From JAKFVC01 sp040386595 (GTDB lineage: Bacteria; Planctomycetota; Planctomycetia; Planctomycetales; Planctomycetaceae), in the NCBI GenBank assembly GCA_040386595.1, contig JAZKFE010000003.1, forward strand, positions 1-64,000: a DNA stretch of 64,000 bases. Direction: 5' to 3'. The notes under the pieces were generated by a model, which ran no database searches, was not told where the DNA came from, and saw nothing but the letters and a program-made list of their open reading frames with translations. Numbering within the stretch: the first letter of the stretch is position 1; every line of letters begins with the position of its first letter. Positions 27,501-38,700 of the stretch are shown piece after piece. Both the position numbers and the translations under genes were made by a program.

Positions 27501-28817
27501 GACTACTCGACGCTGACGGGAACAGTGACGATCCCTGCCGGGCAGACTTCGGTCGATATTGATGTGACAGTTTTGAATGACAACCTTGTCGAGAGCGACG
27601 AAACGGTCATTGTGACTTTGACGACGCTCGGTACTCATGATCCTGAGGTGACGATCAGCACACTCCCGGCAGATCAAACCGCGACCGTGACGATTCCGGA
27701 CGACGACAAGCCGGTGTTTATTGGCGACAGCTCGGTGAGCGTTCCCGAAAACACCTTAACATCGACAGTGGTTCTTGATGTCGATGTAGACGATTCGCGG
27801 ATCGCTGCGGGCCATAGCGTGACCTACAGCCTGTCTGGTCCCGATGCGGGATTGTTCAACATCAACAGTGCAACCGGGCAGATTACTTTCATCACCAGCC
27901 CCGACTTCGAAGCTCCCGCGGACGAGTTGGCCGATAATGTTTATCACGTCACGGTGACAGCCACTGCGGACACCGATCCGACTCAAGCGGCATCACGCGA
28001 TTTGACCATCACCGTAACGCCAGTGAACGAGTTTGCCCCGGTCTATGCCAACGCTTCGCCAACCTTCTCCTTGCCAGAGAATTCAGCCGTAAACACAGTG
28101 GTGGGGACTGTCGCAGCCACAGATGCCGATTTGCCAACTCAAGGACTGACATACTCCATCGTCAGCGGTAACGACAGCGGTGCCTTCGCTATTAATCCTA
28201 CAACGGGCGAAATCACCGTCGCTGATTCAACGTTGTTGGACTACGAAACAACGCCCTCGTTCACACTGACGGTACGCGTGAGCGACAACACCCCGACGGC
28301 GAGAACCGCGAATGCCGTTGTGGAAGTGAATCTCACGAATGTCAACGAAGGTCCGCAGATCACTATCCCTAACGCGACGGGGACGTATCATCTGACCAAA
28401 CTTCCGGCGTTTGTATCTCCCGATTCTTCCTTTGCGTATCCCGACAACGCGACCCCGAACTATGCCGGGGCGACTCTGAAGTTGTCGATCGTCGCTGGCC
28501 GCTCCAAACGAGATAAGTTAACGATCTTCTCGAAGGGAACGGATGCCGGGCAGATCCACATCAAAGGGAAAAAGGTCTTCTTCGGTTCGACACAGATTGG
28601 AACGTTTACCGGTGGTAAGGGGGCCAAGCCTGATCTGGTGGTGACATTCAATTCCAACGCAACGAATGCGGCGGTTGACAACCTGTTGCGACGGCTCAAT
28701 TTCCAAGCCAAAACCGACGTGGGCACGAACCGCACGGTGCAGATCCAAGTGACCAACATCGAAGGAGTCGACAGTAACGTCGCCACCCGCGACATTGCCG
28801 TCGTCGCCAGGGTTTGA
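21513..28817 (+). CDS. Giant adhesin-like exoprotein with autotransporter-type repeats, Calx-beta and cadherin domains
   Basis: The 2,434-aa protein probably starts at ATG 21513 (TTG 21498 and GTG 21501 are in frame but weaker). A basic N-terminus leads to LEDRVLLAA (residues 39-47), the planctomycete LE-x-R-x-LL signal. Residues about 50-900 are Thr/Ser/Gly-rich haemagglutinin-like beta repeats. Passenger-associated repeats of the type NTYSGTTSVSAGTLQV and GGTGTVNG...SPGNSPG occur near 911-1000, 1183-1226, 1400-1443 and 1521-1616, with a pectate-lyase-like beta-helix start (FTTIAEALAAV) near 1066-1130. A DUF11-like domain (1706-1826), two Calx-beta domains (about 1832-1940 and 1945-2063) and two cadherin-like domains (about 2067-2173 and 2175-2280) follow, then a 150-aa C-terminal module. 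There is no autotransporter barrel, LPXTG or PEP-CTERM tail. A surface adhesion role is likely but inferred. A hairpin follows at 28905. Confidence 0.88.
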   Translation: MSLTYWLQNWKKNLLGLQRGVPRAAIRKRSAVPQVLETLEDRVLLAATSFNAGTLTIDFSTVGEAVTVTNNGTNITISSTGSVTGDGTSFATGSITRLVVTDSGSLAGQSLTMSGSANYVLSGGLDVTGAENATLNRAISTAAANLSVTTSESIVVNGALSATDGDILLSANQQTTAASGNFYGIYVNNASVATTGTGSVTLLGRGSFAGTGGNYGLYLVGATVSGKSTTVTGTGGNNAGGSNFGVWLSSTTITSTGGNVEVTGTGGDGDTGGNAGVAVASNSTITATGAGTVLVTGTGGGTGLINAGVALFAATASITSAGGDVTVIGTGGFGVSSVGVSLTSGTISAGGNGNVNVTGIATSAAGSSPGVSLSNTNPTITSGGGKVTVTASANGSVALSMTNSSITSGSNADIEIVTNSINLGTGASVNSGSGQTTITPYTAGTRVNLGGGDVLTGSPLTLGFDDSELDRITAGTLVIGDINAGDITVSTAVSPTSVSQLELVTGGQIIDGNSTGTDITVTRLGLTASTGIGVGNALDTAVSNLEATTATGGIFVSNTGALTIGDVNGTLSGVNVTGASGGIQLDAAGSLRVFEPVIAPGSITFNATGTTSDVTVDAGIGGVRSSSGDMTVTAGRDLILGFNGQAGDVKSVSNLTSLSAGHDIVITDSSFAQGGSISATAANDFTVSNTALFNATGGNGTATVVSGGTLTIDSSDGGSGRRGIATNNGAITLTTDSLVVGALGDINAGFADITVKTATDGTVISLGSTGGGLRIDDAAFNAFATTGVITIGRQETGGGANNSGNITFTSPINLADNAIPTGTLQLLTGGAVIDATTAGQTAVTVAGLAVSAGGLIGASGTPLKFAATTLTTDTSLTNAAQYLSEADSVTIGAADLKAGSGTITFNSGTFLLAADQDIASNLVVASGATLGGTGTVTGNVSGAGNVSPGNSPGAITINGNFTPTGTVTFEVNPPAEIAGTDYDQIIVSGTVDLSGATLVITGATGAVSTNQIVTLIQNTSVNQIIPSATYADGAVVTINGNSYRLFYNGGAGDNDLVLVENSAPATVYVDDSFTGNVGQTIDDADLGTTGDQPAVFGINAFTTIAEALAAVSSSGTVIINAGTYAETVSVSSTQTLVIGGADTAQAVTFSSLATVSGTTLNLAGTSSLTIGDATDTVIAGTITGGGSLTKQGAGIVTVSGDNTYSGTTSVSAGTLQVTANNGLGTTAGGTTVASGATLDLRNVNYSTAEGVTLQGGTLANSSGTSTFAGNVTMTADSDFTTSSSVLIQSGAILGNFRINKAGAGTLRLSNTGNSFSSARISGGTLQLGASGVIPDIANIMNSSSFDLNGFDETLDAVSGNGSIVNSSPSIVKATLTVGAGNNSGDSRFNGPISGGINLVKTGTGRQTLGSGSSSYTGTTTINNGTLAVTTENSGTAARALGSVNGRTIVNSGGILEFVNVTYDLAEPITVNGGTIRASAIGGNPAAGASTFGGPITLSTGTAAFDLTTAATLTLNGIIDGDQALTKTGVGTLVLAADNSYSGNTTVNAGTLIVNGSLASSSAVAVNNAGTLGGTGTVNGTVNVASGGTVSPGNSPGVLSTGNVTFQSGSTFVVELNGATTGTFDQLNVTGTVFLYNGTLTVSGTITSNIGQQIVILNNDDDEGLAGTFNNLPEGAVLDLNGLAFQITYQGGTDGNDVVLTEVLPPNDVSVTVTDNMAVPVAGGTITYTITVTNTGPFAANATSLIDNIPVAITSTSWTSSAAGGATGNTASGSGNLAETLFLPAGASVTYMVTANISSSATGSLNYTATVSQAGDTNSDNDSATDTDLLDSRVAITKINDASEPSTNGKFRVTQAVATEHDTIVTYSISGTALNGIDYATLTGSVTIPAGSTSADIDVLVLNDLIVEAGETIEVTLTGFTQADPGVILDPTPSNLTATVNLSDDDVATISIARVTDGAESNSPTNGKFRITQSAVSSIDTVVNYSISGSATPGAGNDYSTLTGTVTIPAGQTSVDIDVTVLNDNLVESDETVIVTLTTLGTHDPEVTISTLPADQTATVTIPDDDKPVFIGDSSVSVPENTLTSTVVLDVDVDDSRIAAGHSVTYSLSGPDAGLFNINSATGQITFITSPDFEAPADELADNVYHVTVTATADTDPTQAASRDLTITVTPVNEFAPVYANASPTFSLPENSAVNTVVGTVAATDADLPTQGLTYSIVSGNDSGAFAINPTTGEITVADSTLLDYETTPSFTLTVRVSDNTPTARTANAVVEVNLTNVNEGPQITIPNATGTYHLTKLPAFVSPDSSFAYPDNATPNYAGATLKLSIVAGRSKRDKLTIFSKGTDAGQIHIKGKKVFFGSTQIGTFTGGKGAKPDLVVTFNSNATNAAVDNLLRRLNFQAKTDVGTNRTVQIQVTNIEGVDSNVATRDIAVVARV

Positions 28818-28904
28818 TCTTCTTCAGACGTGCAGAGTGTTGTGGAGTGCCAACGTAGATCTGGTAGTCCTACCCGCTTCCACTTTGCCAGCCGATGTCA
28901 ATAG

Positions 28905-28938
28905 GCAACAACCCTCTGCTTTCGCAGAGGGTTGTTGC
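28905..28938 (+). terminator. Strong hairpin terminator after giant 2
   Basis: Perfect 15-bp stem (GCAACAACCCTCTGC at 28905-28919, complement at 28924-28938) with a TTTC loop, followed by GTTCTTTG. The T-run is short, but the stem is the longest perfect one in the window. It lies 87 nt after the stop of giant 2 and would separate its transcript from giant 3. Confidence 0.75.
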
Positions 28939-29725
28939 GTTCTTTGACCTCTGGCAACGCTTGCACCTTGCGACAATGGAAACACTGCGTAAGCCGGGTA
29001 GATCCGCCGCCATGATAAGTCGCATCCACAAAGACCTGACGTCAAGGTTTAGTGATCGTGGCTGTAACGGATTCGCGATCACATTCTGGTGGCAAAATGC
29101 CTCGTCTGATTGTGCCTCGGGGATGAGCTTGATTCGTGGACACACGAAGATTGACTCGTAATACATCGGGTCTGACGTTGTGTTTGGCGTTTCCAGTAAG
29201 GTTAGCCGATTCTGCCCAGAATTCGCCGCAATCAGAGGTTCCTTCATTGCTATCCCGTTGGTAAGTGGACAATATTGTTCAGGCGTGACGATGGGGCCGT
29301 TATCACGCCAGCCAATCGGGTCGACGACACTGACGGTTTTCGACCACCGGCGCGTACTTTTGCTGATTTTAACGGAATTTCATGAGACTTCTGAGCCAAC
29401 GCCGACTGGCCAGACGCTCCCATACTTCGCTCGATCCTTCAGAAATTGCGGCGGCTTTTATTCACCTGGGCGAATTCTCACAGTGCCTAGATGGACAGAA
29501 TCTTCCGCATTTTTGATTTGCATAACAGCAGTGCATCTGATTTTCACTCGCAATTTCCTGTCAAACGGACCATGCATCAGGAGACTTGTTCGCCCGTCTA
29601 TTCTCTGAATTTTCCTCGATTGCAGCATGCTCTGAATGCTCCGATCAACAGTTTTACAGCGATTACGACGGATGTTCGTCTTGTACTCTGATGTGGTCTT
29701 TGGTCCCCCAGGTTAAGGTCCTTCG
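28939..29725. other. Intergenic region upstream of giant 3
   Basis: About 790 bp with no supported gene. Frames open for 66-142 codons on the + strand (29180-29691) have no plausible start, composition or recognisable product. AAGG at 29715-29718 is the Shine-Dalgarno-like site of giant 3. Confidence 0.5.
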
Positions 29726-32700
29726 ATGCTAATTCGCTCCTGGTTGTTTAATCTCGTCTCGCAGTTTGCGCGTCTGACAACGCGCCGCCGCAAGGCACGG
29801 CCACAACGCATGCGAGTTCGCCGGGTCCAGAAATTAGCGCGCGCGGGCGAATCGCTGGAAGATCGAACGCTGCTGGCGGCCAGTCTGATCTTCTCTGCCC
29901 AAGTCCAGACGCCACGAAACTTGACGTTGCTCCTGGTCGGGACCGACGTGCAGATCGTCGATTCCAGCAACTCATCCACCGTGCTGGCGACAGAGTCACT
30001 GGCGAATATCACGGGCGGAGTTCAGATTTCGGGTTCCGGATACGACGTGAATCTGACGATCGATTCCAGCCTGCCGTTGATTCCGGGAGGCATCCAGTTC
30101 GATGGTGGTTCAGGCGCCAACACCTTGAGCGGGCCAGTGGCCGACACGACGTGGTACGTCACGGGGGCGGACTCGGGCAACCTGACGAGCGGCATTTTGA
30201 CCGTGCAGTTCACCGATGTCGAGAATCTCACAGGTGGTGCAGGGGCCAGCGACCAGTTTATCGTTTCTCCCACAGGTAGCCTGAGCGGCAGCGTTCAAGG
30301 GCAAGTGATCGATACGGACAGCGTCACCGTCCAGTTACAAGCCAATTCCAGTGCCCAGACGCTGGCAGCGGTTTCCGGGGCGACTTCCACTGCTGGCACA
30401 GTGACGCGCAACAATGTTGCCGCCGTCACGTATGTCGGGATCAAGCAGCCGGTCGGCCTGACCGTCATCGCCACGGGTCAAGCAGACTCCATCGAACTGC
30501 AACGGGGAACTGCGGCCGGTACGCTCGACATTCGCAGCACGAACACGATTGCGACCTTCGGAACGGTGAACGTGTCGCTGAAGGCCGGCACGGTGGTCGG
30601 CCTCGACATGGGAGGTGGTGGGGACTCACTGACGATTGGCTCATCCGCCGTCGACGCGGTGCTGGAAGGGGGCGAGATCGAGGTTTATGGAGGAACCGGC
30701 ACAAACACCATCACCAGCCTGGCCGCAAAGAACGCATGGAACATCGACGCTCTCAACCAGGGCATTCTCAACGATCTCATCAGCTTCGTCGACATCCAGA
30801 ATCTCACCGGCAGTTCCGGGCAGGACTCGTTCAACTTCGCCGCCGGTGCCGCCGTGAGTGGCACCGTGGACGGTGGCGATGGCCAGAATACCCTGGACTA
30901 TTCCGCCTACACCACGCCAGTCGCCATCAATTTCGGCACCCATGCCGCGACCGGAACGTTCTCGGCTCTCAACTACGACAAGGTCATCGGTGGTTCCGCC
31001 AGTGACACGCTGACTGGCCCGACGACCGACACCGCCTGGCACATTGAGGATGTGAACACCGGATACCTGGTCAATGCCAGCGAGACGATCCTGAACTTCT
31101 CGGGAATCGAGAACCTGACGGGCGCTGCGACCAATCGGGATGCCTTCATCGTCGAACAGGGGGGGAGCATCTCGGGGACGCTAACAGGATCGGCCGCCGG
31201 TCACGGGGGACTGCTCATCCAAAGTGACCTCGACGACGGCTACACGATTGTCAATCCGCTGCCGGGCCTCACCACGCAAACGGTCACGGTGCATACCAAG
31301 ACCGTGACCTATACCGGGCTGAATCCCTTCGTGAGCGCTACGGCAACGGCGGACGCTGTCATCCGAGGGGGCGAAGTCGACAGCGAGTGGCGGCTGGGGG
31401 ATGGCGCTACTGCGGACAAGTTGAAGATTACCAGTGTCAAAGGCCGGTTCTACGATGTCGCTTCGACAACTCTCGTCGACAACCTCACCTTCGCTAAACC
31501 GACCACGTCATTGACGATTGTTCTGGGGGACGCGTCATCGAGCCTCGCCTTGAACGCGATCAACGGACCGCTAGCCATCGACATCCAGGCGGGTGAGGGG
31601 CTGAATACACTCTATGCCTCCGACGGTGTGGACCATCTCTGGACGATCACCGATTTCAATGAGGGAACCGTTGACGGTTACGGCACAACCACCGTGCATT
31701 TCACCGGCATCGGCACTTTGATTGGTGGCAATCAGAACGACACGTTTGCCTACGCCAATAACGTCGCGGGCGTGGATGGGATTGATGGCGGTTCTGGTGG
31801 CACCGACACGATCGACTACAGCGCCAGGACGAGCGGAGTGAGTCTCCAACTGGGCGTCGGAAACAACAACATCGACGCCGTCATTGGCGGCTCGGGGGTC
31901 GATACCCTGGTCGGCGTCGCCGATGACAACGTGTGGACGATCTCGGGGACCAATAGCGGTCAGGTGGTCACTAACCGGCACTCAACGACCGATCTGGATT
32001 CATCCACAACGGTCGACATCGCAGCCAAAACAATCCTGTTCGCGGTCGGACAGGCATTCACTGACGGGGAGCAAGTCACTTACGTCAGCGACCTGGCCGC
32101 GGGAAGCGATACGAGCGGTCTGACATCGCATGCCACGTACTTCGTCAAAGTGATCGACTCGAAAAAGATTCAACTGAGCCTCACTGCCGGCGGTCCACCG
32201 ATCGTGCTCGGAGCCAGTCCTTGGGCCAATGGCAACAGCATCCTGTCGCATACCGCCGTTGTGATTTACAACGTTTCCTTCAGCGGTTTTGAAAACCTCT
32301 CGGGCAATGTGGGGGACGATGAGTTCGTCCTGGCTAACGCCGCAGGAGTGAGCGGCTGGATGGATGGCGGGGCGGGAAACAATACCCTCGATTACTCGGC
32401 ATATACCACCGCAATACAAGTAAATCTCGGGAAGACCTCAGCCGGGGCGACCACTGGCGCCGCGGGGGGGATTCGCAACATGACGGAAGTGGTCGGTGGC
32501 AGCGCCGCCGACACGCTGCTGGGGCCGGATCAGGATGCCACGTGGGAAATCACGGGCGTCAACTCCGGCTCGATCGATCATGTCACATTTACCGGCAACG
32601 GCCTCACCCTCTCGCGACCGGTAGCCTTCTCCAGTTTCGAGAATCTGACCGGCGAATCTGGCGTGAAGGATGGATTCGTTGTCCGCGCCGGCGGCAGTAT

Positions 32701-35700
32701 CAGCGGTATCATCAACGGCGGCACGGATCGCTCAGGCAGCCTTGCCATCGAAGACCCCGCACATCCCGGTCAAGTAGCGATCGTCATTCCGGGTGCCTCG
32801 GGAGCAGGAACATTGGCCGCTGGCACCATCTACGCGAACACGAGTGCGGTCACCTTCGCCGGAATCGACGCCCCATTCCGCGCGGACACGTCGGTTCCCG
32901 GTGTGCTGACAATAAGCACCAGCCTGATCAATGGACAGGTTTCCTTAACCCAGGACTCATCCGGCAACCTGACCTTAACTAGCACGAGTTCTTCGACCGC
33001 ATTCTGGAACTACACGTCGAGTCAATTCGGCACCGGTTCCGTGACCTCCTCCATCCCCGCCGGAACCAACCGTGTGGAGCTGACTGGTGGCGGCAGATTC
33101 ACGATTGGTGGTCTGGACCTAAACGGCGTTAATTTGGTCAGCAAGTCCGGCGGCGACTACGTATTCACTCAAAATGTGCTGACGGGCGGCGGCAGTATTA
33201 TTATCGCCCCCCCGGACCGGACTAACAACGAAACGTCTCGCAATACGGACGGGACGATCACGGTCAATTCCGGTGTGGTGCTGGATACGCGGAATAAGAA
33301 CTCGCAAGGCGTTTCGATCGGAGCCTCCGGCAATATCACGCTGCAGGCCTATACGATCACCGTCAATAGCGGCGCGCAACTACTCAGTTTTGATGATCGA
33401 ACGACGGCGTCTACTGCCGGCATTCCCCTGGCCATTTCGAACCAGTCGACCCCGGCAATCTTGTGGCTTCCTGGAAAAGTCTATCGCGACATTCCGACCA
33501 CGGGTGGCAGTGGCACGGGACTTCGGGTTGATGTCATCACCGACAACCAAGGCAACCCAACGGTGATCCTCCGCACGCCGGGCACGGGTTATACCAGCGG
33601 CGACGTCATCAACATTGAACACCCCAATCAATTCCTGACCGGTAGCACATTATTCCATAATGGCAGTGACCTCACGGTGAAAGTGGACGGGCTGCAGTCA
33701 CTCGGCGGAAGCATCAGCCTGTCGGCGTACCATCACGCTCAGGCAATCGCTTATTCCTACAATCCGATCGACGTCGGTATCACGGTTGGCAGTGGAGCAT
33801 CAATCCGAGGTCGCGACGTCAGCATCATCGCCGACGCGGACAATACGCGTATCTTCGATGATTCCCAAGATCAGCTGGGGCTGCTTAAAGAGGGACTGAC
33901 CAATTCGTATGTCAAGCAGAAGTCGGAAGCCTTGCTCGACTTCCTGATTAATTTCCGCGTCCTGGTGGGAGTCAGTCTGTCCGAGGCCTCGGCCACGGTC
34001 AACCTGATGGCCGGGTCGACGATCGAAGCGGTCGGCGGGAGCGTCTTCACCGAGGCGTTTGCCAGATCCAAAGCCCATGCGTTTACTCTGGGGCTGACGG
34101 TTGGATTTACCTATGCCCGCAGCGATGCGACAGCGTCGGTCGATGTGCAAGGAACCGTGACCTCAACGACAGGCAGCGTCAGCATCGTCGCCACGACGGC
34201 CAACATCATCGATGTGACCACTAAGACCACGAGCGCTGGGCCGCTAAAACGCCTCAACCCGTTTTCCGTTTCGGCAGCCGTGACGGAAGGCTATTCGCAT
34301 GCGACGGTCACCATCGGAACGTCCGCGGTGATTTCCGCGGGTAAAGATGTGGCGGTGTGGGCGCTCAACGCCAAAAACATGTCGACGTCCGTCTCCGCTT
34401 CGAGCGACGACTCGAAGCTGGGCATCTCCGTATTGGTGGCGCTCGACGACGCCACAGCCGACGTGCTGATTGCCGGCCACGTGACTGGGGCGAACGTGCA
34501 GTTCGTCTCCCAGACGATGGCCGACAAAGACTCCACCTTGGTCAAGTTCCAAAATGGCCAGCCCATTAGAAACAATAAGGTCAACTACGCCACCAATCTG
34601 CTGCAGATTACGCGAACGGGTGCTGACGCGGTCGCGGGAAGCCCCGACGTCACGGCGGGTATGGCCGGCATCATCGGCTCGCTCCTGAAAACCCGCAGTG
34701 ACCGGAACTATGGCAAAGATGCGGAGAAGTTGGGGGATCAAGTTAAAGAAGGTCATTCCGTCGGAGTGATCGTGGCGGGGTTTGGCTGGCATTCGGATAC
34801 TGCGACGACCACAATCGCTAGCACGGCCGTGATCAACGCTACCGGCAGTGTCAAGATCCATGCCGATGTCCTCGATCGGCCCGACGTGACGGCCCAAGGT
34901 CTGGCCGCCGTCATGAGTCTGCCGGGCGTGACTCAGACGCCTGGCGAGCGGATTGTGGCCATCGCCGTCGGCTTTGGCGACTTCACCAACAAGTCGAACG
35001 CACTGGTTCAAGGGGGAGCGGAAATCAATGCCGGCGGGCTGCTGGACGTCGCGGCCAACACGCTGCTTCCCTACGTCATTCCGTGGCAGGATTTCAATAC
35101 CGAGGACACGCTCAAAACCAGTGAGCAAGTCGTCAGTCGCCTGCTGCAGCATCTCGGCGATGATAATCTGGGGGCGAATGAATATTTCACGTCTTTCGCC
35201 CAGAGTACGGCTGTCGGTAACAAGAAGGGTTATGCGGTCTCGGCGGACATTCTGGGGATGACCAATGGTGCGGTGGCCCGCATCGAATCCGGCGCGAAGA
35301 TCAACCAGACCGGCGCGATAACGAGTACGCGCGACGTGAGCGTCACGGCCAAAGTGGACGTCATGGCGCTGCACCTGGCCGGCAACTTTCCGCAGATTCT
35401 CGATGCCGTATTGGGCTCGGCCGATCGGAAGCAGACGGTCAGCAACAGCGGCACGGCGAGCGGCATTGGCGGCGCGTTCTCGGTGATTATGTACGACAAC
35501 ACGACGCAGGCCATCATCGAGTCTGGTGCTCAGGTGAAGGCCCACGATCTGCGGGTTGATGCCCAAACAGTGGTCAAAACGGTCTCACTGGGAATCTCCG
35601 GCGGCAAGGCGGGTGAGACGGCCGTTAATGGCGTCGTCAACGTCGTCAGTATTAACGATACGACACTCGCCCAAATCGGACAGGGGGCCATTGTCTCGGC

Positions 35701-38700
35701 CACAGGCAAAATCGACGTCACCGCGAATGATAATCCGCTGGTCATCAACCTCGCCGGCGGCGTGAGCATCGGCACGAGCCTTGGGTTCGGTCTGGCGGTC
35801 GGCACGAATGTCATCGTCCGGGACACGAAGGCGATCATCGGCAATGCCGACGTGACCATCGGCAACGGCGATGTCGCCCCGAACACCGGTGTGAATGCAT
35901 CGACAAATACGATCGACCTGGGATATGTCCATGGCTTCAACACCGGCGATGAGGTCGTCTATAGCACTGGTGGTAACGATCCGATCGGCGGTCTGACCGA
36001 CGGCAACACCTATCGCGTCACGCGGATCAACGCGACCACGATCGGCCTGGCCCGTTCGCTGGTGGAAGCCAACGGCACTGCCCCTCGCTTCGGCGCCGCG
36101 GCCGTCACGGCCAACGTCTTGGATCTGGGCTATGCGCACGGCTTCCAGACGGGTGATGCCGTCGTTTATGACAACGGTGGTGGAACCAGCCTGGGCGATT
36201 TGGTTCAGCGACGAACATATTACGTCATCCGCGTGGACGCCACTCACGTGAAGTTGGCCGACACGGCCAGCAACGCCGCCAACAGTGTCGCGCACATCCT
36301 GGCCACCAACCCCACCGGAACCGGCACTGGCCACAGCCTTCGGATCGCATTGAATCCCACCGCGAACAGTGGTGTGCTGCACAACATCGGCCGGAACTTC
36401 ACCTCCGCCACGGCCGTCACCAGCGCGTACGACAGTATCGATCTCGGTTACGCTCACGGCTTCCAGAAGGGTCAAGCCGTGGTCTATACCGCGGGGACCG
36501 ACGGAGCCATCGGCGGTTTGACCAACAACACCGTCTACTACGTGGTGCCCGATTCGAGCAACCCGAACGCCTTCCACCTCGCGGCATCGCAAGCCGACGC
36601 GTTGGGACTGACGCCAGACCTGCTCAGCCTGACACCGTCGACGAACGCCGGATCAGTGAGCGGCTTCGGAGTGGTGCTGAATCCCACTTCGGCCGTTAGT
36701 GTCACGAATGCAACGATCAATCTCGGCTACAGTCACGGGTTCCAGGACGGTACCGCATTTATCTACAGCAACGGTGGCGGGGGAAGCATCGGCGGCCTCA
36801 CCAACGGCAATACGTACTACGTCAAGGTCGTGAACGATACCACCATCAAAGTGTCGGCCACCGCTGACGGCGCGACGAACGGAAACTTCATCACCCTCAG
36901 CCTGACGGGAACCACCGGTGAGAAGCATAGCTTCCGGATCGCGATCAATCCGCAGGCGGCCGTGACTGGCGGCGATGTGACGACGGCCGAGGTGATTAGC
37001 CTGGGCTATACGCACGGATTCACCACAGGTCAGCGGGTGATCTATAGCAACGGCGGTGGTTCGAGCATTGGTGGTCTGGCGAACAAAAACGCCTACTACG
37101 TGATTGTTGTCAGCCCGACCTCCATCCGTCTGGCGGATTCGTTGGCCAATGCCCAACGCGGCGTATCAATCGATCTGGACGGCACGCTCGCGACCGGAGC
37201 GAAACAGAGCATTGCGGTTCCCTTCCGAGCCCTGCCGATCGTCGACGGCGCCACCAACTCCATTCATCTGGCGAATGCCGGCGGATTTTACAATGGGCAA
37301 GAAGTCGTCTACGACAATGGTGGTGGCACCAGCATCGGCGGCCTCACTCAGCTCGGACATTATTTCGTCACGGTGGTGGATACTTCCACCATTCAACTGT
37401 CGACCAGCAACAGCAGTGTCGCCGATCGAGCGGCGACGATCGTCACGCTGAATCCTAGTGTGGCGACCGGCACCCAGCATTACTTCTCGGATCCGAAAAC
37501 CGGTATCGGTTCGTTGAGCTCCGTCGGTAAGACGAGTGTCCACGCCGTGAATGAAGGTCTGATCGTTACGGTCACACTAGCGGCCGCGAAGGTGGGGGAT
37601 CCGCCCCCCTCCGAGGACGACGACATGGCGGAGGAAGCCGCTGGCGGCCAGAAGCAAGGGAAGGCCGTGTCGGGCAGCGTGTCAATCAATTACATGCACG
37701 ACACCACCGAAGCGTACATCCGCGGGATTACTCTCACCAACGTCGGCGGCGTGGACTTATGGGCGAAGAACAGCCCGGCGATCATCGCTGTCTCGGGTGC
37801 TGCCGCATTGTCCACGAATTCGAGTAACTCGGCCAAGAACGTGGGCGTTGCCGGCGCCGTGACGATCAACATCGTCGACAGCCAGACGCATGCTTTCATC
37901 CAGAACTCCACACTCACAAACGTAGGGGCAGTGACGGTCACGGCAGAGGGCTCGGCGGGAATCATTTCAATTGCGGCCGGCCTGGGTGGTTCGTCCCGGG
38001 GATCGGGCATCGCGGGTTCCGTCGCTTACAATCAGATCGACAGCGAAACGGCGGCCTATCTCTCTGGCGGTTCGATCACAGCCAGCAGCCTGGCGGTCAC
38101 GGCTCACGATTCAACCTCGATCATCACGGTGGCCGGCAGCCTGGCTTATGGCGGCAAGCTCGGAATCGGGGCGGGCATCGCCGTCAATTCCATCACAGAA
38201 ACCGTCGATGCTCATCTGAATGGCATCGGAGTCAACGTCACCGGTGCCGTCACCGTCGATGCGAAGAACAACACGCACATTACGGCAGTCGCTGCCGGGA
38301 TTGGCGTCGTCGTGGCTACGCCTCCGGCGGACGATCCGACAGCCAAGCCGAAGGGCCTGGCCCTTGCCGTGGGGCTGTCCATCAATTGGATCTCCGCGGA
38401 CGTGAAAGCGTACATTTCCGATGACGGCTCGCACGTTGTTAATGTGGGTAGCCTCTCGGTGAATGCGGATGACACCGATTCCTGGATTATCACGGTGGCG
38501 GGTGGTGTCGCTGTCGGCTTGTCCAAGGGTGAGGAATCAGGTTCCGGCGCCGGGGCGGGGGGAGCGGCATTTGCCTTTAACAAGATCGAAACATCGGTCG
38601 CCGCCTACCTCGACCACGTCGTTGTCGTGAGCACAGCGGGCTTGGTTGCAGTGAAGGCCCATTCTAAGAGCCGAATTGAGGCCTATGCGATCGGCGGGGC

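Noticed and set aside
21513..28817. Classical type V autotransporter
   Set aside because: Passenger-type repeats are present, but the C-terminus has no beta-barrel domain and the N-terminus carries the planctomycete LE-x-R-x-LL signal instead.
29180..29691. + strand ORFs upstream of giant 3 (up to 142 codons)
   Set aside because: Starts are not supported, the composition is irregular and there is no motif. They are treated as chance frames in an untranslated region.
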